64,000 nt of DNA from Microbulbifer litoralis (GCF_023634065.1 NZ_JALKCV010000017.1:1-64000); one strand, 5' to 3'. Shown: positions 51,698 to 62,076, counted from the first letter of the stretch. Numbers and translations: made by a program. The notes: generated from the sequence alone by a model not told the origin.

Positions 51698-53065
51698 GTG
51701 CCCAGCCAGCCCCCCGCCGACATCAAGTTCCGCCCCCAGAACCAGCTCAGCGAGCTGGTGGCGGCGCTGGACAGCGGCACCGGGCGCGAGGTGCGGCGCA
51801 TGCTGCAAACCCTCACCCCGCAGAGCATCGCACAGCTACTGGAAAGCTCCCCGCCGCGCATCCGCCAGGTGCTGTGGACCCTGGTCGACCGGGAGGTAGA
51901 GGGCGAAGTCCTGCAGGAACTCACCGACGAAGTGCGCAGCCAGATCCTGGCCACCATGGATACCGAGGAGATGGTGGCAGTCATGGAGGGGCTGGACGCC
52001 GACGACGTCGCCGACATACTCCAGGACCTGCCGGAACGGGTCATGGGCGAGGTCCTGTCGGCGATGAAGGAGACAGACCGCGCGCGAGTCGAGGGCGTGC
52101 TCGCCTACGACGAGGAGACCGCCGGCGGCCTGATGGACACGGATACCATCTCCGTGCGCCCCAACCTGACCCTGGATGTGGTGCTGCGCTACCTGCGCCG
52201 CCACGAGCAACTGCCCGAATCCACCGACAGCCTCTTCGTGATCAACCGCAAGGGCCAGTACATCGGCCTGCTGCCGCTGTCGAAGCTGCTCACCACCGAT
52301 CCCGGCGTCACCGTACGCGAGGTGGTCAATACCGACGTGGAGCCCATCCCGGCGGATATGGCAGACACCGAAGTCGCGCGACTGTTCGAGAAGTACGACT
52401 GGATCACCGCGCCGGTGGTGGACGAAAACAACCGCCTGCTCGGTCGCATCACCATCGACGACGTGGTGGACGTGATCCGCGAGGACGCCGACCACTCGCT
52501 GATGAGCCTGGCCGGCCTGGACGAGGAGGAGGACACCTTCGCGCCGGTGCGCCGCACCGCCCGCCGCCGCGCCCTGTGGCTGGGTATCAACCTGCTCACG
52601 GCACTGCTGGCATCCTGGGTCATCAGCCTGTTCCAGGGCACCCTGGACAAGGTGGTGGCGCTGGCGGTGCTGATGCCGATCGTCGCCAGTATGGGCGGCG
52701 TGGCCGGCAGCCAGACGCTGACGGTGGTGATCCGCGGCATGGCGCTGGGCCAGATCGGGCGCAGCAACCTGAGCTGGCTGCTGTCCCGCGAGCTGGGCGC
52801 GGGCGCACTGAACGCGCTGCTGTGGTCCGCCGTCATGGGCGGGGTCGCCGCCATCTGGTTCGACGACGGTCGCATCGCGCTGATTATTGTCGCGGCCATG
52901 GTGATCAACCTGATCACCGCCGCCGTGGCCGGTGCCATACTGCCGGTATTGCTGCGGGCCATGCGCATCGACCCGGCGCTGGCCGGTGGCGTGGCCCTGA
53001 CCACAGTGACCGATGTAGTGGGCTTCATGGCATTCCTCGGCCTGGCCACCTGGTATTTTGGTTAA
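51698..53065 (+). CDS. mgtE: magnesium transporter MgtE
   Basis: About 455 residues. It has an N-terminal helical MgtE-N domain (about 10-130), two CBS domains (about 135-260) with Mg-sensing acidic residues, a plug linker, and five membrane helices with the pore regions P-I-V-A-S-M-G-G-V-A-G-S-Q-T and a late T-D-V-V-G-F-M. It mediates Mg2+ uptake gated by intracellular Mg2+. The GTG at 51698 is chosen; a TTG at 51680 is also in frame. Neither has a clear RBS. Confidence 0.94.
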   Translation: MPSQPPADIKFRPQNQLSELVAALDSGTGREVRRMLQTLTPQSIAQLLESSPPRIRQVLWTLVDREVEGEVLQELTDEVRSQILATMDTEEMVAVMEGLDADDVADILQDLPERVMGEVLSAMKETDRARVEGVLAYDEETAGGLMDTDTISVRPNLTLDVVLRYLRRHEQLPESTDSLFVINRKGQYIGLLPLSKLLTTDPGVTVREVVNTDVEPIPADMADTEVARLFEKYDWITAPVVDENNRLLGRITIDDVVDVIREDADHSLMSLAGLDEEEDTFAPVRRTARRRALWLGINLLTALLASWVISLFQGTLDKVVALAVLMPIVASMGGVAGSQTLTVVIRGMALGQIGRSNLSWLLSRELGAGALNALLWSAVMGGVAAIWFDDGRIALIIVAAMVINLITAAVAGAILPVLLRAMRIDPALAGGVALTTVTDVVGFMAFLGLATWYFG

Positions 53066-53085
53066 TGAATCACACGGTAAGATGA

Positions 53086-53601
53086 ATGGAAGAGTTTGAC
53101 GATTTCGACGAAGACCTGCCGAAGAGCAAAACGCGGGTCAAACAGGAAATGCACGAACTGCAGGAACTGGGCCGGCAGCTCGCCGAACTGGGCAGGGCCC
53201 AATTGGCGGAAGTGCCGCTGGAAGCCGACATGCGCGAGGCCATCGAAACGCTGCACCGGATCAAGTCCAACGAGGCGCGCCGCCGACAGATGCAGTATAT
53301 CGGCAAGCTGATGCGCAACACCGACGCCGAGGCGATCGAGGCTGTGCTAACCCGATTCAAGGAACGCGACCAGCAGCACCTGCGCTTCGACAGGATGGCC
53401 GAGGACTGGCGCAAGCGACTGCTGGAGGAAGGCAAGGCCGCACAGAGCGAATTTTTCGACCGCTATCCGCAGGCGGATCACCAGCAACTGCGCCAGCTGG
53501 TCCGCGATTCACAAAAAGAGATCAAGAACGGCAAGCCGCCCACCAACCAGCGCAAGCTGTTCCGCTTTCTGCGCGATTTCTTTATGCAGGAAGTATCCTG
53601 A
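53086..53601 (+). CDS. darP: ribosome biogenesis factor DarP (YjgA, DUF615)
   Basis: This 171-residue acidic-then-basic helical protein has the family marks K-S-K-T-R-V-K-Q-E-M-H-E-L-Q-E-L-G, A-R-R-R-Q-M-Q-Y-I-G-K-L-M-R and R-K-L-F-R-F-L-R. DarP joins late 50S assembly. It begins 20 nt after mgtE. In Pseudomonas its neighbours are pmbA and tldD; neither is present here. Confidence 0.93.
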   Translation: MEEFDDFDEDLPKSKTRVKQEMHELQELGRQLAELGRAQLAEVPLEADMREAIETLHRIKSNEARRRQMQYIGKLMRNTDAEAIEAVLTRFKERDQQHLRFDRMAEDWRKRLLEEGKAAQSEFFDRYPQADHQQLRQLVRDSQKEIKNGKPPTNQRKLFRFLRDFFMQEVS

Positions 53602-53606
53602 CTGTC

Positions 53607-53934
53607 GGGGCGAGCCTTGTGTTCGCCCTGTTTGTTAGGGGCATTCCAGGCTGTTGTTAGAGAGCTTGGTGGCGGTGCTGCTACCGATAGCGGTTTGCCA
53701 GACACGCGGTGAATACATCCCTGTACGCTCTAATCGACATCCCTGTCTCATAAGGTCTGGCAAACCGCTATCGGTATCAGCACCTTCGCATCGACATCGG
53801 ATTTCTATCTGGCTACCTGGATAGCTCAAAAGGAGCACTGAAACTGATGCGAAGGCCCTGCCGCCACGGGGCTGGCTTACAAGCATCAGTCTGAAGTGCC
53901 ACAAATATAAAGGGCGAGCACAAAGGTTCGCCCC
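53607..53934. repeat. palindromic repeat family, copy C, inside an outer inverted repeat
   Basis: In hairpin 1 the left arm (53674-53703) and right arm (53755-53784) match over 30 nt with one mismatch. The core GTGAATACATCCCTGTA is present (53710-53726), but the inner stem is not. In hairpin 2, CCTTCGCATC (53783-53792) pairs with GATGCGAAGG (53846-53855). Around this is an imperfect outer repeat: GGGGCGAGCC at 53607-53616 against GGTTCGCCCC at 53925-53934. The whole 342-nt gap is repeat; no gene is visible. Confidence 0.85.
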
Positions 53935-53943
53935 AATCACCAA

Positions 53944-54783
53944 TCACTCGCCACTGGTCTCCGCCTGCCACTCAAACAGGTTCAGCTCGATAAAGAAGAA
54001 GGCCACCAGCCACAGGAAGGCATCCCAGAAATCCAGGAAGCTGCCGTTGACCCCCCAGTAGATGGCACACAGCAACAGGGTGGAATACAGCAGCACCTTG
54101 ACCACCTGGCCGTAGCGCATGATCCTGTCCGACAGCTGCTGGCGCAGCTGCAGCCACACCTCGAACGCCAGGATAAACACCACCAGCAGCCAGGTGCCGG
54201 CATTGATCACATCCACCCACGCCAGCCACTCGATCTCGCTCCAGGTCGCCGCGTCGCCGACCACCATCGCATCCATCAGCCTCAACATCTGCGCATCGCC
54301 CAGCGCCGCACAGTTCTGCGCCGCCAGCGGTACATAATCGTCCTGCTCGACCACCAGCTTCCAGTCGCCGCTGGCCGCCAGGTCACAGGCACCCCGGGCC
54401 ACCGGCGCCAGGTCGGTGACCGATAGCATCTCCGCCACGTAGCCGTAAAACGAATAGATGATGAACAGATAACAGAAAGCGGAAATGGCGTTCAGCGACC
54501 ACTTGACCCCACCGCGAATCCTCTCGTCCGCCAGCACGAAGGTCTCCAGCTCAAACACCAGCAGCAACAGCACCCAGGCCAGGGTATCGATGGAGTCGTT
54601 GTAGGCCTCGATCACCTTGCCCAGCTGGACACCATCGGCAAACACGGCACCGGCGGCGGCGTGATTCTCGACGAAGAAAGCGTAGACATTGTAGGCGAGT
54701 AACAGATAGACGGTGTACTTGAACACCCGGAAGAGCAAATAGCGATTGACGGGAAACCCTGCCAAATTGGCCACCTCAGACAT
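53944..54783 (-). CDS. hypothetical six-helix membrane protein
   Basis: This 279-residue protein has no family that I recognise. Six hydrophobic helices lie at about 14-37, 64-84, 95-119, 188-213, 226-246 and 248-269. A soluble loop of about 70 residues (120-187) contains two cysteines and is probably outside the membrane. The ATG at 54783 begins MSEVANLAGF. It stands between repeat copy C and yhdP, at the place where tldD and its neighbours are found in Pseudomonas. Coding potential is good (normal codon use, long frame), but function is unknown. Confidence 0.7.
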   Translation of the reverse strand: MSEVANLAGFPVNRYLLFRVFKYTVYLLLAYNVYAFFVENHAAAGAVFADGVQLGKVIEAYNDSIDTLAWVLLLLVFELETFVLADERIRGGVKWSLNAISAFCYLFIIYSFYGYVAEMLSVTDLAPVARGACDLAASGDWKLVVEQDDYVPLAAQNCAALGDAQMLRLMDAMVVGDAATWSEIEWLAWVDVINAGTWLLVVFILAFEVWLQLRQQLSDRIMRYGQVVKVLLYSTLLLCAIYWGVNGSFLDFWDAFLWLVAFFFIELNLFEWQAETSGE

Positions 54784-54916
54784 TTGCGCGGACCTCTGTT
54801 GATTATTGTTCTACCTCTCACGCACGGCCAAAGCCACCGCGCACAGACACAATATCGAATAATTATTCGGTTTCTTCAATAGCGAGAACAAAATCCGGGC
54901 CCGGGGTGCCCCGGGA

Positions 54917-57900
54917 TCAGCGGCCCCCGGCTGCCGGCGCCGCCGGCAGGAAACGGTCGGCTTCCGGCTGCGGACGGCTGTCCGAGACCGCCGGCGGCGC
55001 CCCGGTACTGTCGGGCGGCGGGCGCCGGCGGGCCTCCGCCTCGGATCCCTGGCGCTGCGCGCCATCGCCGTCGAACAGCTTGTCGAAGCGCACCTCCGGC
55101 TCGTCCCATTTGCCGCTGATGCGGTAACTGACACTGGCCATGTTATCCACCTGCTTCTTGAACGCCTTGCTGATCAGGTAAACCCCCGCCGCCGCCGGCA
55201 GGCCGCCCGCCAGCGCCGCGATCAGCGCCAGGTTATTGCCCACCGGCAGGGTCGCCACCAGGGTCAGATTCAGGTCCTCGCGCTTCAGGTTGACCCGCCC
55301 GGCCATCTGCAGCTCGCTGGTGGGCCCCTCCACCTGGATCGGCACCGCGATCAGCAACTCGCCATCGCCCTCGAAAAAGACCTCACCGCGCACCTGGTCA
55401 AAGGCCATGCCGTTCTGGTACAGATCGGAGAAGTCCAGCCGCAGGCGGCGCGCCCAGGTATCGAAGTTGAACAGCGACAGCAGGCGCAGCACGGCGGAGC
55501 CGGCGCTGTCGGTGGCGCGCATGAAACGGCCGTCGCGGATATCGATCTTCAGTTCGCCGGACAGGCGATTGGCCGCCACCTGGGCCGGCGAGCCGTCCCA
55601 GCGCAGCGCCGTATCGAAAATGGCGGTCTCGCTCTCGATGGCCGGCTCCTGGCCCCAGGCCCGCTGCACGTCGGCCAGGTCATCCGCCAGCAGGCGGCCG
55701 ATAAACTGGGAGGATTCGTTGCCCTCCTCGTCGCGCAACCACATCAACTGGGCACCCAGCTTGTTGTCGCCCCGGCCGCGCCCCTCGACGCGCACACCGC
55801 GCGCGGCGCCGCGGATATCGCTGATCACCAGCCGCGACTGCGACGGCCGCAGGCGGAACGACCAGCGACCCATGTCCTCTTCGCCGACCCGCAGGCTGTC
55901 GGTACTGAAATCCACCTGCGGCAACTGCGTGAAATCGAAACCGGCCCAGGCATCGGTTTCCTCCTTCTTCGCCGCGCCGCCGCCCTGCGACGATTGTGGC
56001 GCGGGCAGGTGCAGGTGGCTCAGGTCCAGTTGCAGCGGCGTGGCCCCGTTCATGACGCCACTGACACTGCCCGACGCCATGGCACTGTCGAACTGCAACT
56101 GCCAGTCGGCCCCGAGACCGCGTCCGCGGACGTGGATATGTTCGATATCCACCGCACCCAGCTGCAGCCGGTCGGTGCTCAGGTCGAGGGTGATCGGCAG
56201 CGGATTGTCGATGTCCGCCGCGGCTGCGCCGCCACTGTTTTCATGGTCGGATTCGCCGCCCTTGCCACCGAACACTGCCAGCGACTGCTGCCAGCGCGGC
56301 AGGTCGATCTGCGACAGGTCGCCGCTGATCGCCAGGCCCCGCTCCCGCGGCAGCTCGGCCTCGGCATTGAGGGCGATGGCAGCGCGGTCGACAACGCCGT
56401 CCACCTGCCAGAACTGCCCCTGCAGGTGTTCGCCGTAACTGAGATTGAACAGGCTGCCCTGCTCGCCGATCGGTACCCGCAGTACGTAGCGGGTTTTCTC
56501 GTCCGCCACCTTGCCCAGCGGCGGCGGCAGGTCCACCGCGACACCCTCCAGGTCGGACGTCATTTCGAAGATGGCCGAGTAGGGTTTCTCCTTGCTGGCC
56601 GCGGGGATGGTCACCAGCGCGCGGTAGTCGAAGACACCGTCCAGCCAGGCCAGCTCGGGGCGACCGCTCCAGTCCTGCACCGCCTCGATGCTGTTGCTGC
56701 CATCGATCACCACCTGGGTGTCCCGCTCGTCGCCGTCACCGATATGCTCGATACGCGCCTGCAGCGGCCGACCCCAGAGATCGCCGCTCAGGCGGGTGCC
56801 GGCCAGGCCGTCGTCGCTGTCGTAATGGATGCGCCCGCCCAGCCCATCGATATCCAGGCGCAGCTTGTCGAGACGCAGGTCGCCGCCCTGCAATTGCAGC
56901 TGTACATTCTGGCGCGCCGGCAGTTCGGCGCCGCCGAGGGGCTGGGACAGGGTCAGGTCGCCACTGATACGGCCGCCCAGTTGCCAGTCGTCAAAGGCGC
57001 TGCCCAGGCGCTCGCGCAGCGGCGATTCGCGCAGCAGTCGCAGGCCGTCGGATGCCGGCCCCTCCAGCCTGGCATGCACCCCCAGCAGGGAGCCGTCGCC
57101 GGTGGGGCTGGGGGTCACTCCCACCTCGATATCGCGCGCGGCGATATTCCACAGCGTCGCCGCCTCGGCGTTGACCAGTACATTGCGGTCGTTGACCAGC
57201 AGGCGCGCGGAGATATTCCTCGCCGCCGGCCAGCCCGGCGCATAGTCGAGCGCGCCGTCGGTCACATCCGCCGCCAACTGCACTGTCTGCCGCTCCGGGT
57301 GGTCGCCCAGGGCCAGCAGTTCGGGATCCTCGCCCTCGCGATAACTGCTGCCGCGGTAGATGAATCCCGCGCGCGAGACGCGGCCGGGATTGTCGCTGCC
57401 CAGGCCATCGGCCAGCCAATTGCGCAGGTCGTCGCTGACGGTGTGGGGCACCAGTTGTCCCTGCGCCGACACCGGTGCGTCGCGCAGCCCCAGTGCCAGG
57501 GTGAATTCGGCCGGGCGGCTGTGGGGCACGAACGGCAGCTGCAGCAGGAACTGGCCGCGGATGTCGCCCTGCTCGCCGCCGAGCCGCAACAGCCCGGAGT
57601 TGACCTGTACCGAGTTGTTGTCGCGATCGACCTGCCAGGCGACGGTGCCGCCGACACGGGTGAATTCGAAAGCGTTCTCATAGAGTTTGGGGAACTGGAT
57701 ACGAACGCCGTCGCCCCCCGCCAGCTGCGCGAAACCGTCGCCGCCGCGCATTTCCAGGTAGCCGTTCAATCCCTGCACCGCCGGGGCACCGCGGTGGGCG
57801 GCGGCAGTCAGGTCGCGCAGGTTGGCGCTCAGGGCAATTCCACCGTCGGCGCCGCGGGCAAACTGTACCCGCTCCAGGCGACCGGAGGGCGCGAGCGCCT

Positions 57901-59122
57901 GCAGCCACTCCGCGGCCGGCCCCTCCAGCAGGGCCATTCGTTCCAGAATGCGGCTCCAGGCCCCCAGTTCGATGCGGTCCACCGACAATTGCAGGCCGCT
58001 CTCCGCGCTGTTGCGGGCCTGCAGGTTTAGCGGAGGCATCGGCAGGTCGCGCCAGTCCAGCTCTACCTGCTGCAGCGCCAGGCGCCAGTTGCCGCCCGGC
58101 TGCCAGTGGCCGGAAAGATCGCCGGACAGGCCGCGCAGGGGCTCCAGCAGCGAAGGCTCGCGCTCGGCGCCGGTTTCCCGCGCGGCATCCACTTCCAGTT
58201 GCGCCAGTTCCAGGCGGCCGCGCAGGCGGTAGCCGCTGTCGGCCTCGCTGTGCAGCCAGAGGCTGCCGCGGGCCATTTTGCGGCCACGCCAGTGGTATTT
58301 TTCCGGCAGGGGCGTCAGTTGCTGCAACAGCGCGATGGTGTCCGCATCCACCAGCATGTCGTTCAACTGCACATAGCCATTCAGTGAGAAATCGTCGCGG
58401 TCGCGCGGGTTGCCGCGCCCCTCGAGGATCAGGCGCAGCGTCTCGCCCTGCCCCAGAAGTGCGTGCCCGGAGGCACCATCGGAATCCTGTGCAACGCCGG
58501 CAGTGGAGGAAATAAAGGCCCGCGCCGTCAGGCGGTGGAAGTCGCCGGCGTTTTCCAGCTGTATTCGCGGCAGGTTCATCTCGGCCCTGGCGCCGTCGGC
58601 GAGGCGCAGGCGGATACTGGCATTGCGCACCTGGACTTTGGGGCCCAACTGGAAGATGCGCGCCGGGTCGCCCAGGCGCGGGGCACCCGCAGCCTCTTCC
58701 GCCGCGGCGCCATCGGCGCCGGGCGGGAATCCCTCGATATGCCAGCCGCCGCTTTCGGTACGGCTCAACTCGGCGGAGAAATCCCGCACCTGCAGGTTTT
58801 TCCACACCAGTTCGCGGTTCCAAAGGCTCGAGAGCAGGTCCAGGTGAAACAGGCCGTAGCCCATATGCACTTCGCCGTTTTCCCCCAGGCGCAACTCGTC
58901 CAGTTGCAGCGCCACTTCGAGGGCCCGCCAACGCAGCGACAGCCGTTCCATCTGCACCGGCACACCGAGGCGCGCCGACAGCCAGTTGCTGATCTGCGGG
59001 CGGTAGTCCTCCACCAGCGGCGAAAGCATGCGACCGGTCTGCACCAGGATGGCGAGGCTGATGACCAGGGTGATGGTCAGCAGCCAGAACTTGCGGGCGA
59101 GCCAGCGCAGAGTCCCCGTCAT
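54917..59122 (-). CDS. yhdP: YhdP family AsmA-like lipid transport protein
   Basis: This 1401-residue protein has one N-terminal membrane anchor (about 10-28) and a very long beta-rich periplasmic body. DUF3971 and AsmA-C-type segments are recognisable (D-I-R-D-G-R-F-M-R-A-T-D-S-A-G near 1195, and the L-x-R-L-L-S-L-F-N-F that follows). YhdP, TamB and YdbH are proposed bridges moving phospholipid to the outer membrane. E. coli YhdP is 1266 residues, so this one is longer, partly through a Pro/Arg-rich tail. It is in its usual order with rng and maf. Confidence 0.92.
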   Translation of the reverse strand: MTGTLRWLARKFWLLTITLVISLAILVQTGRMLSPLVEDYRPQISNWLSARLGVPVQMERLSLRWRALEVALQLDELRLGENGEVHMGYGLFHLDLLSSLWNRELVWKNLQVRDFSAELSRTESGGWHIEGFPPGADGAAAEEAAGAPRLGDPARIFQLGPKVQVRNASIRLRLADGARAEMNLPRIQLENAGDFHRLTARAFISSTAGVAQDSDGASGHALLGQGETLRLILEGRGNPRDRDDFSLNGYVQLNDMLVDADTIALLQQLTPLPEKYHWRGRKMARGSLWLHSEADSGYRLRGRLELAQLEVDAARETGAEREPSLLEPLRGLSGDLSGHWQPGGNWRLALQQVELDWRDLPMPPLNLQARNSAESGLQLSVDRIELGAWSRILERMALLEGPAAEWLQALAPSGRLERVQFARGADGGIALSANLRDLTAAAHRGAPAVQGLNGYLEMRGGDGFAQLAGGDGVRIQFPKLYENAFEFTRVGGTVAWQVDRDNNSVQVNSGLLRLGGEQGDIRGQFLLQLPFVPHSRPAEFTLALGLRDAPVSAQGQLVPHTVSDDLRNWLADGLGSDNPGRVSRAGFIYRGSSYREGEDPELLALGDHPERQTVQLAADVTDGALDYAPGWPAARNISARLLVNDRNVLVNAEAATLWNIAARDIEVGVTPSPTGDGSLLGVHARLEGPASDGLRLLRESPLRERLGSAFDDWQLGGRISGDLTLSQPLGGAELPARQNVQLQLQGGDLRLDKLRLDIDGLGGRIHYDSDDGLAGTRLSGDLWGRPLQARIEHIGDGDERDTQVVIDGSNSIEAVQDWSGRPELAWLDGVFDYRALVTIPAASKEKPYSAIFEMTSDLEGVAVDLPPPLGKVADEKTRYVLRVPIGEQGSLFNLSYGEHLQGQFWQVDGVVDRAAIALNAEAELPRERGLAISGDLSQIDLPRWQQSLAVFGGKGGESDHENSGGAAAADIDNPLPITLDLSTDRLQLGAVDIEHIHVRGRGLGADWQLQFDSAMASGSVSGVMNGATPLQLDLSHLHLPAPQSSQGGGAAKKEETDAWAGFDFTQLPQVDFSTDSLRVGEEDMGRWSFRLRPSQSRLVISDIRGAARGVRVEGRGRGDNKLGAQLMWLRDEEGNESSQFIGRLLADDLADVQRAWGQEPAIESETAIFDTALRWDGSPAQVAANRLSGELKIDIRDGRFMRATDSAGSAVLRLLSLFNFDTWARRLRLDFSDLYQNGMAFDQVRGEVFFEGDGELLIAVPIQVEGPTSELQMAGRVNLKREDLNLTLVATLPVGNNLALIAALAGGLPAAAGVYLISKAFKKQVDNMASVSYRISGKWDEPEVRFDKLFDGDGAQRQGSEAEARRRPPPDSTGAPPAVSDSRPQPEADRFLPAAPAAGGR

Positions 59123-59284
59123 CGGAAGCCTCCGTGATAACGGGGCTCAACAAACAATCCGGACCCGAGACCCGGTAACACGAGAGAAACCTGTACCAGG
59201 ACGCGGCCTGCTGCCCGCGCCAGCGCTTTCGTATTGCTCCCGGCGCGCCTGGCCGAATCGGCAGGAGCGTGCTTGCAGGCGAAC

Positions 59285-59341
59285 CCGGGTCCCGAGTCCC
59301 GAGTCCCGAGTCCCGCTTGCGTCCGAAGTCCCGAGTCCCGG
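59285..59341. repeat. GAGTCCC direct repeats upstream of yhdP
   Basis: Roughly four units of CCCGAGT at 59287-59314, then, after a short interruption, two more at 59327-59341. This is the complement of the perfect GGGACTC array at 44979-45034. It lies in the 228-nt gap between rng and yhdP. Confidence 0.8.
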
Positions 59342-59350
59342 GCGCCGCCT

Positions 59351-60841
59351 TCACACAAGAACAATGTCATACTGCTCCTGGTTGTAAATGGGCTCCACCT
59401 GGAACTGGATGGGCCGGCCGATAAACTCTTCCAGGTCGGCCACATTGGCCGATTCCTCGTCCAGCAACAGGTCGATCACCACCTGGCTGGCGAGCACCAT
59501 GATCTTCTCGCTGTCGTAGGCGCGGGCCTCGCGAATGGTTTCGCGAAAAATCTCGTAACAGACGGTCTCCGCGCTCTTCAGGGTACCGCGCCCCATGCAA
59601 ACCGGGCAGGGCTCGCACAGGAACTGGCCCAGGGATTCCCGCGTGCGCTTGCGGGTCATCTCCACCAGACCCAGTTCGGACACACCGGTGATGCTGGTCT
59701 TGGCGTGGTCCCGCTCCAGTGTCTTTTCCAGCGTGCGCAGTACCTGGCGCTGGTGCTCCGTATCCTTCATATCGATAAAGTCGATGATGATGATGCCGCC
59801 CAGGTTGCGCAGCCGCAGCTGCCGGGCGATGGCGGTGGCCGCCTCCAGGTTGGTCTTGAAGATAGTCTCTTCGAGATTGCGATGTCCGACAAATGCGCCG
59901 GTGTTGACATCGATGGTACTCATCGCCTCGGTCTGCTCGACGATCAGGTAGCCACCGGACTTCAGGGTCACCTTGTTGTGCAGCGCCCTGTGGATTTCCT
60001 CCTCGACGCCATAGAGATCGAACAGCGGTCGCTCGCCGGGGTAGTGCTCCAGGCGCCCGGCAATTTCCGGCGCGTACTTGCCGGCAAACTCCGCCGCGCG
60101 GCCGTGGGCCTCGCGGGAGTCGATGCGGATCTTCTCCGTGTGGGGCCGCGCCAGGTCGCGCAGCGCGCGCATGAACAGCGGCAGGTCCTCGTAGATCACC
60201 GACGGCAGCGACCGCGACTTGATGCGGTTTTCCAGCTCGCCCCAGAGTTTGTACAGGAAGGGGATATCGCGCAGCAGCTCGTCCTCGCTGACACCCTCGG
60301 CCACGGTGCGCAGGATAAAGCCCCCATCGCCGCTCTGCCCCTCCTCCGCCAGCTTGGCCGAGGCCTGCTCCACCAGCTGTCGCAGGCGCTCGCGCTCGCC
60401 GTCGTCCTCGATACGATTGGAGATCCCGATATGCCGGGTCTGCGGCATATACACCAGGTAGCGGGCCGAGACGGACAGGTGGGTGGTCAGGCGCGCGCCC
60501 TTGCTGCTGATCGGGTCCTTGACCACCTGCACCACCAGCGACTGGCCCTCGCGCACCAGGGCGCGGATATCCGCCACCTCGGCATTCTCGCGGGATTCCA
60601 TGCCCTCCTCGTCCAGCGGCGCTATGTCGGAGGCGTGGATAAAACCGGCCCGCTCCAGGCCGATATCGACGAATGCCGCCTGCATGCCGGGCAACACGCG
60701 CACCACCTTGCCCTTGTAGATATTGCCGACGATGCCGCGGCGCGCGCTGCGCTCCAGGTAGACTTCCTGTAACACACCGTTTTCCACCAGCGCGACGCGG
60801 GTCTCCATCGGGGCGACATTGATCAATAATTCTTCGCTCAC
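59351..60841 (-). CDS. rng: ribonuclease G
   Basis: This 496-residue endoribonuclease of the RNase E/G family has an S1 domain (about 35-125; [23 protein letters not shown]), the catalytic Asp region I-I-I-I-D-F-I-D-M, and the Zn-link C-E-P-C-P-V-C-M-G. It matures 16S rRNA and cuts certain mRNAs. The GTG at 60841 overlaps the maf TGA (GTGA) and has AGGA upstream. Confidence 0.96.
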   Translation of the reverse strand: MSEELLINVAPMETRVALVENGVLQEVYLERSARRGIVGNIYKGKVVRVLPGMQAAFVDIGLERAGFIHASDIAPLDEEGMESRENAEVADIRALVREGQSLVVQVVKDPISSKGARLTTHLSVSARYLVYMPQTRHIGISNRIEDDGERERLRQLVEQASAKLAEEGQSGDGGFILRTVAEGVSEDELLRDIPFLYKLWGELENRIKSRSLPSVIYEDLPLFMRALRDLARPHTEKIRIDSREAHGRAAEFAGKYAPEIAGRLEHYPGERPLFDLYGVEEEIHRALHNKVTLKSGGYLIVEQTEAMSTIDVNTGAFVGHRNLEETIFKTNLEAATAIARQLRLRNLGGIIIIDFIDMKDTEHQRQVLRTLEKTLERDHAKTSITGVSELGLVEMTRKRTRESLGQFLCEPCPVCMGRGTLKSAETVCYEIFRETIREARAYDSEKIMVLASQVVIDLLLDEESANVADLEEFIGRPIQFQVEPIYNQEQYDIVLV

Positions 60842-61485
60842 GCATCCTTCCTGTTCGTGACTGTCTTCCCGCTCGCCGACGGCTCCCGCCAATAGGGTAT
60901 GCCCGCTTTCTCCAGCATCGGTACCAGTGCCTCCAACGGCAGGCCGACCACGTTGCTGTAGCTGCCGCTGATGGATTCCACCAGCGCCGCACCCAGCCCC
61001 TGGATGCCGTAACCGCCGGCCTTGTCGGCGGGTTCGCCGGTGCGCCAGTAGGCGTCGACCAGCCGGTGGTCGAGATGGCGGAAACGCACCCGGGTCTCCA
61101 CCAGATGTTCGAACTGGCGCCCGTCGCCGCGCAGGCAGATGGCGGTCACGACCGCGTGTTCCCGCCCGGACAGCGATCGCATCATGGATTCAAAGTCGGT
61201 GAAATCCCGCGGCTTTTCCAGCACCTGTCCGCCGGCCAGGACCAGCGTATCGGCGCCCAGGGCCCAGAGTCCGGTCGCAGGTGCACCGGCCAGCGCCAGT
61301 CCGGCGGCGGCCTTGTTGCGCGCCAGGCGCGCGACGTAGGCACGCGCTCCCTCATCCTCGCCCTGCTCTTCGGGCACATCGGGGGTCAGGCGGGAGAAGG
61401 GCACGCCGATCTGCTCCAGCAGTTCCGCGCGGCGCGGCGAGCCGGAGGCGAGGAGGAGTTGGCTGTGAGCTGGGAGTTCAGGCAC
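60838..61485 (-). CDS. maf: Maf-family nucleoside triphosphate pyrophosphatase (YhdE type)
   Basis: This 215-residue protein has the Maf signatures L-L-A-S-G-S-P-R-R (10-18), K-A near the centre, A-D-T-L-V, and [10 protein letters not shown]. It hydrolyses dTTP/UTP or modified pyrimidine NTPs; YhdE is the branch found next to rng. The GTG at 61485 is the start. It lies about 110 nt after mreD. Confidence 0.94.
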   Translation of the reverse strand: MPELPAHSQLLLASGSPRRAELLEQIGVPFSRLTPDVPEEQGEDEGARAYVARLARNKAAAGLALAGAPATGLWALGADTLVLAGGQVLEKPRDFTDFESMMRSLSGREHAVVTAICLRGDGRQFEHLVETRVRFRHLDHRLVDAYWRTGEPADKAGGYGIQGLGAALVESISGSYSNVVGLPLEALVPMLEKAGIPYWREPSASGKTVTNRKDA

Positions 61486-61596
61486 GGTACTGCTTATTGT
61501 TTGTCTGGATTGGAGACCGATTATAACGGCATCGATCGAAAAATGATCGCCCTTTACCCGGCTTTACTCTTCGGTTGCGACCGGTCGGTCTCCACT

Positions 61597-62076
61597 TTAC
61601 CTGACCTGCAGGCGGCCGGCCATCAGGCCCAGCCAGGGCGCCATCCAGGGCCACAGCAGGGCGCTGGTGATCGCGGGCCAGAGAAAAGTGAGGCCGGGCA
61701 CCGGCTTGCCCGCCAGGCCGTGTACCCAGTTGCCCACCACCTGGTTGATGCCGACGAGGATAAATACCCACATCAGTTGCTGGGCGGGGTTGAACGCGCG
61801 GGTGCGCTGGTAGGTGAGCAGGCTGAAGTAGGCCAGCACCGCCAGGGCCAGCGCGTGGGTGCCGAGCACCGAACCCGTGACCAGATCCTCGAGGATCCCC
61901 ACCATCCAGGCGAAGCCGACACCGAGGCTCTGCGGCATGCGCGTGATCCAGAAGATCACCAGCAGTGCGGTAAAAGACGGGCGGAACCAGAGCCAGTTGT
62001 ACGGCAGCGGCATGACTGCGAGCAGCAGTGCCAGCAGGACCGTGACGGCGATGAACCAGCGGTTATTCGCTTCCAA
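61597..62076 (-). CDS. mreD: rod shape-determining protein MreD
   Basis: This 159-residue membrane protein has five or six helices; the family marks are P-L-P-Y-N-W-L-W-F-R-P-S-F and G-I-L-E-D-L-V-T-G-S-V-L-G-T-H-A-L. It works with MreC, RodA and PBP2 in lateral wall growth. The start is TTG at 62076, overlapping the mreC end by 14 nt, so translation is coupled. Confidence 0.93.
   Translation of the reverse strand: MEANNRWFIAVTVLLALLLAVMPLPYNWLWFRPSFTALLVIFWITRMPQSLGVGFAWMVGILEDLVTGSVLGTHALALAVLAYFSLLTYQRTRAFNPAQQLMWVFILVGINQVVGNWVHGLAGKPVPGLTFLWPAITSALLWPWMAPWLGLMAGRLQVR

Noticed and set aside
55994-58030. A 678-codon open frame opposite yhdP
   Set aside because: It is antisense shadow of yhdP with low-complexity translation (Gln, Arg, His) and no RBS.
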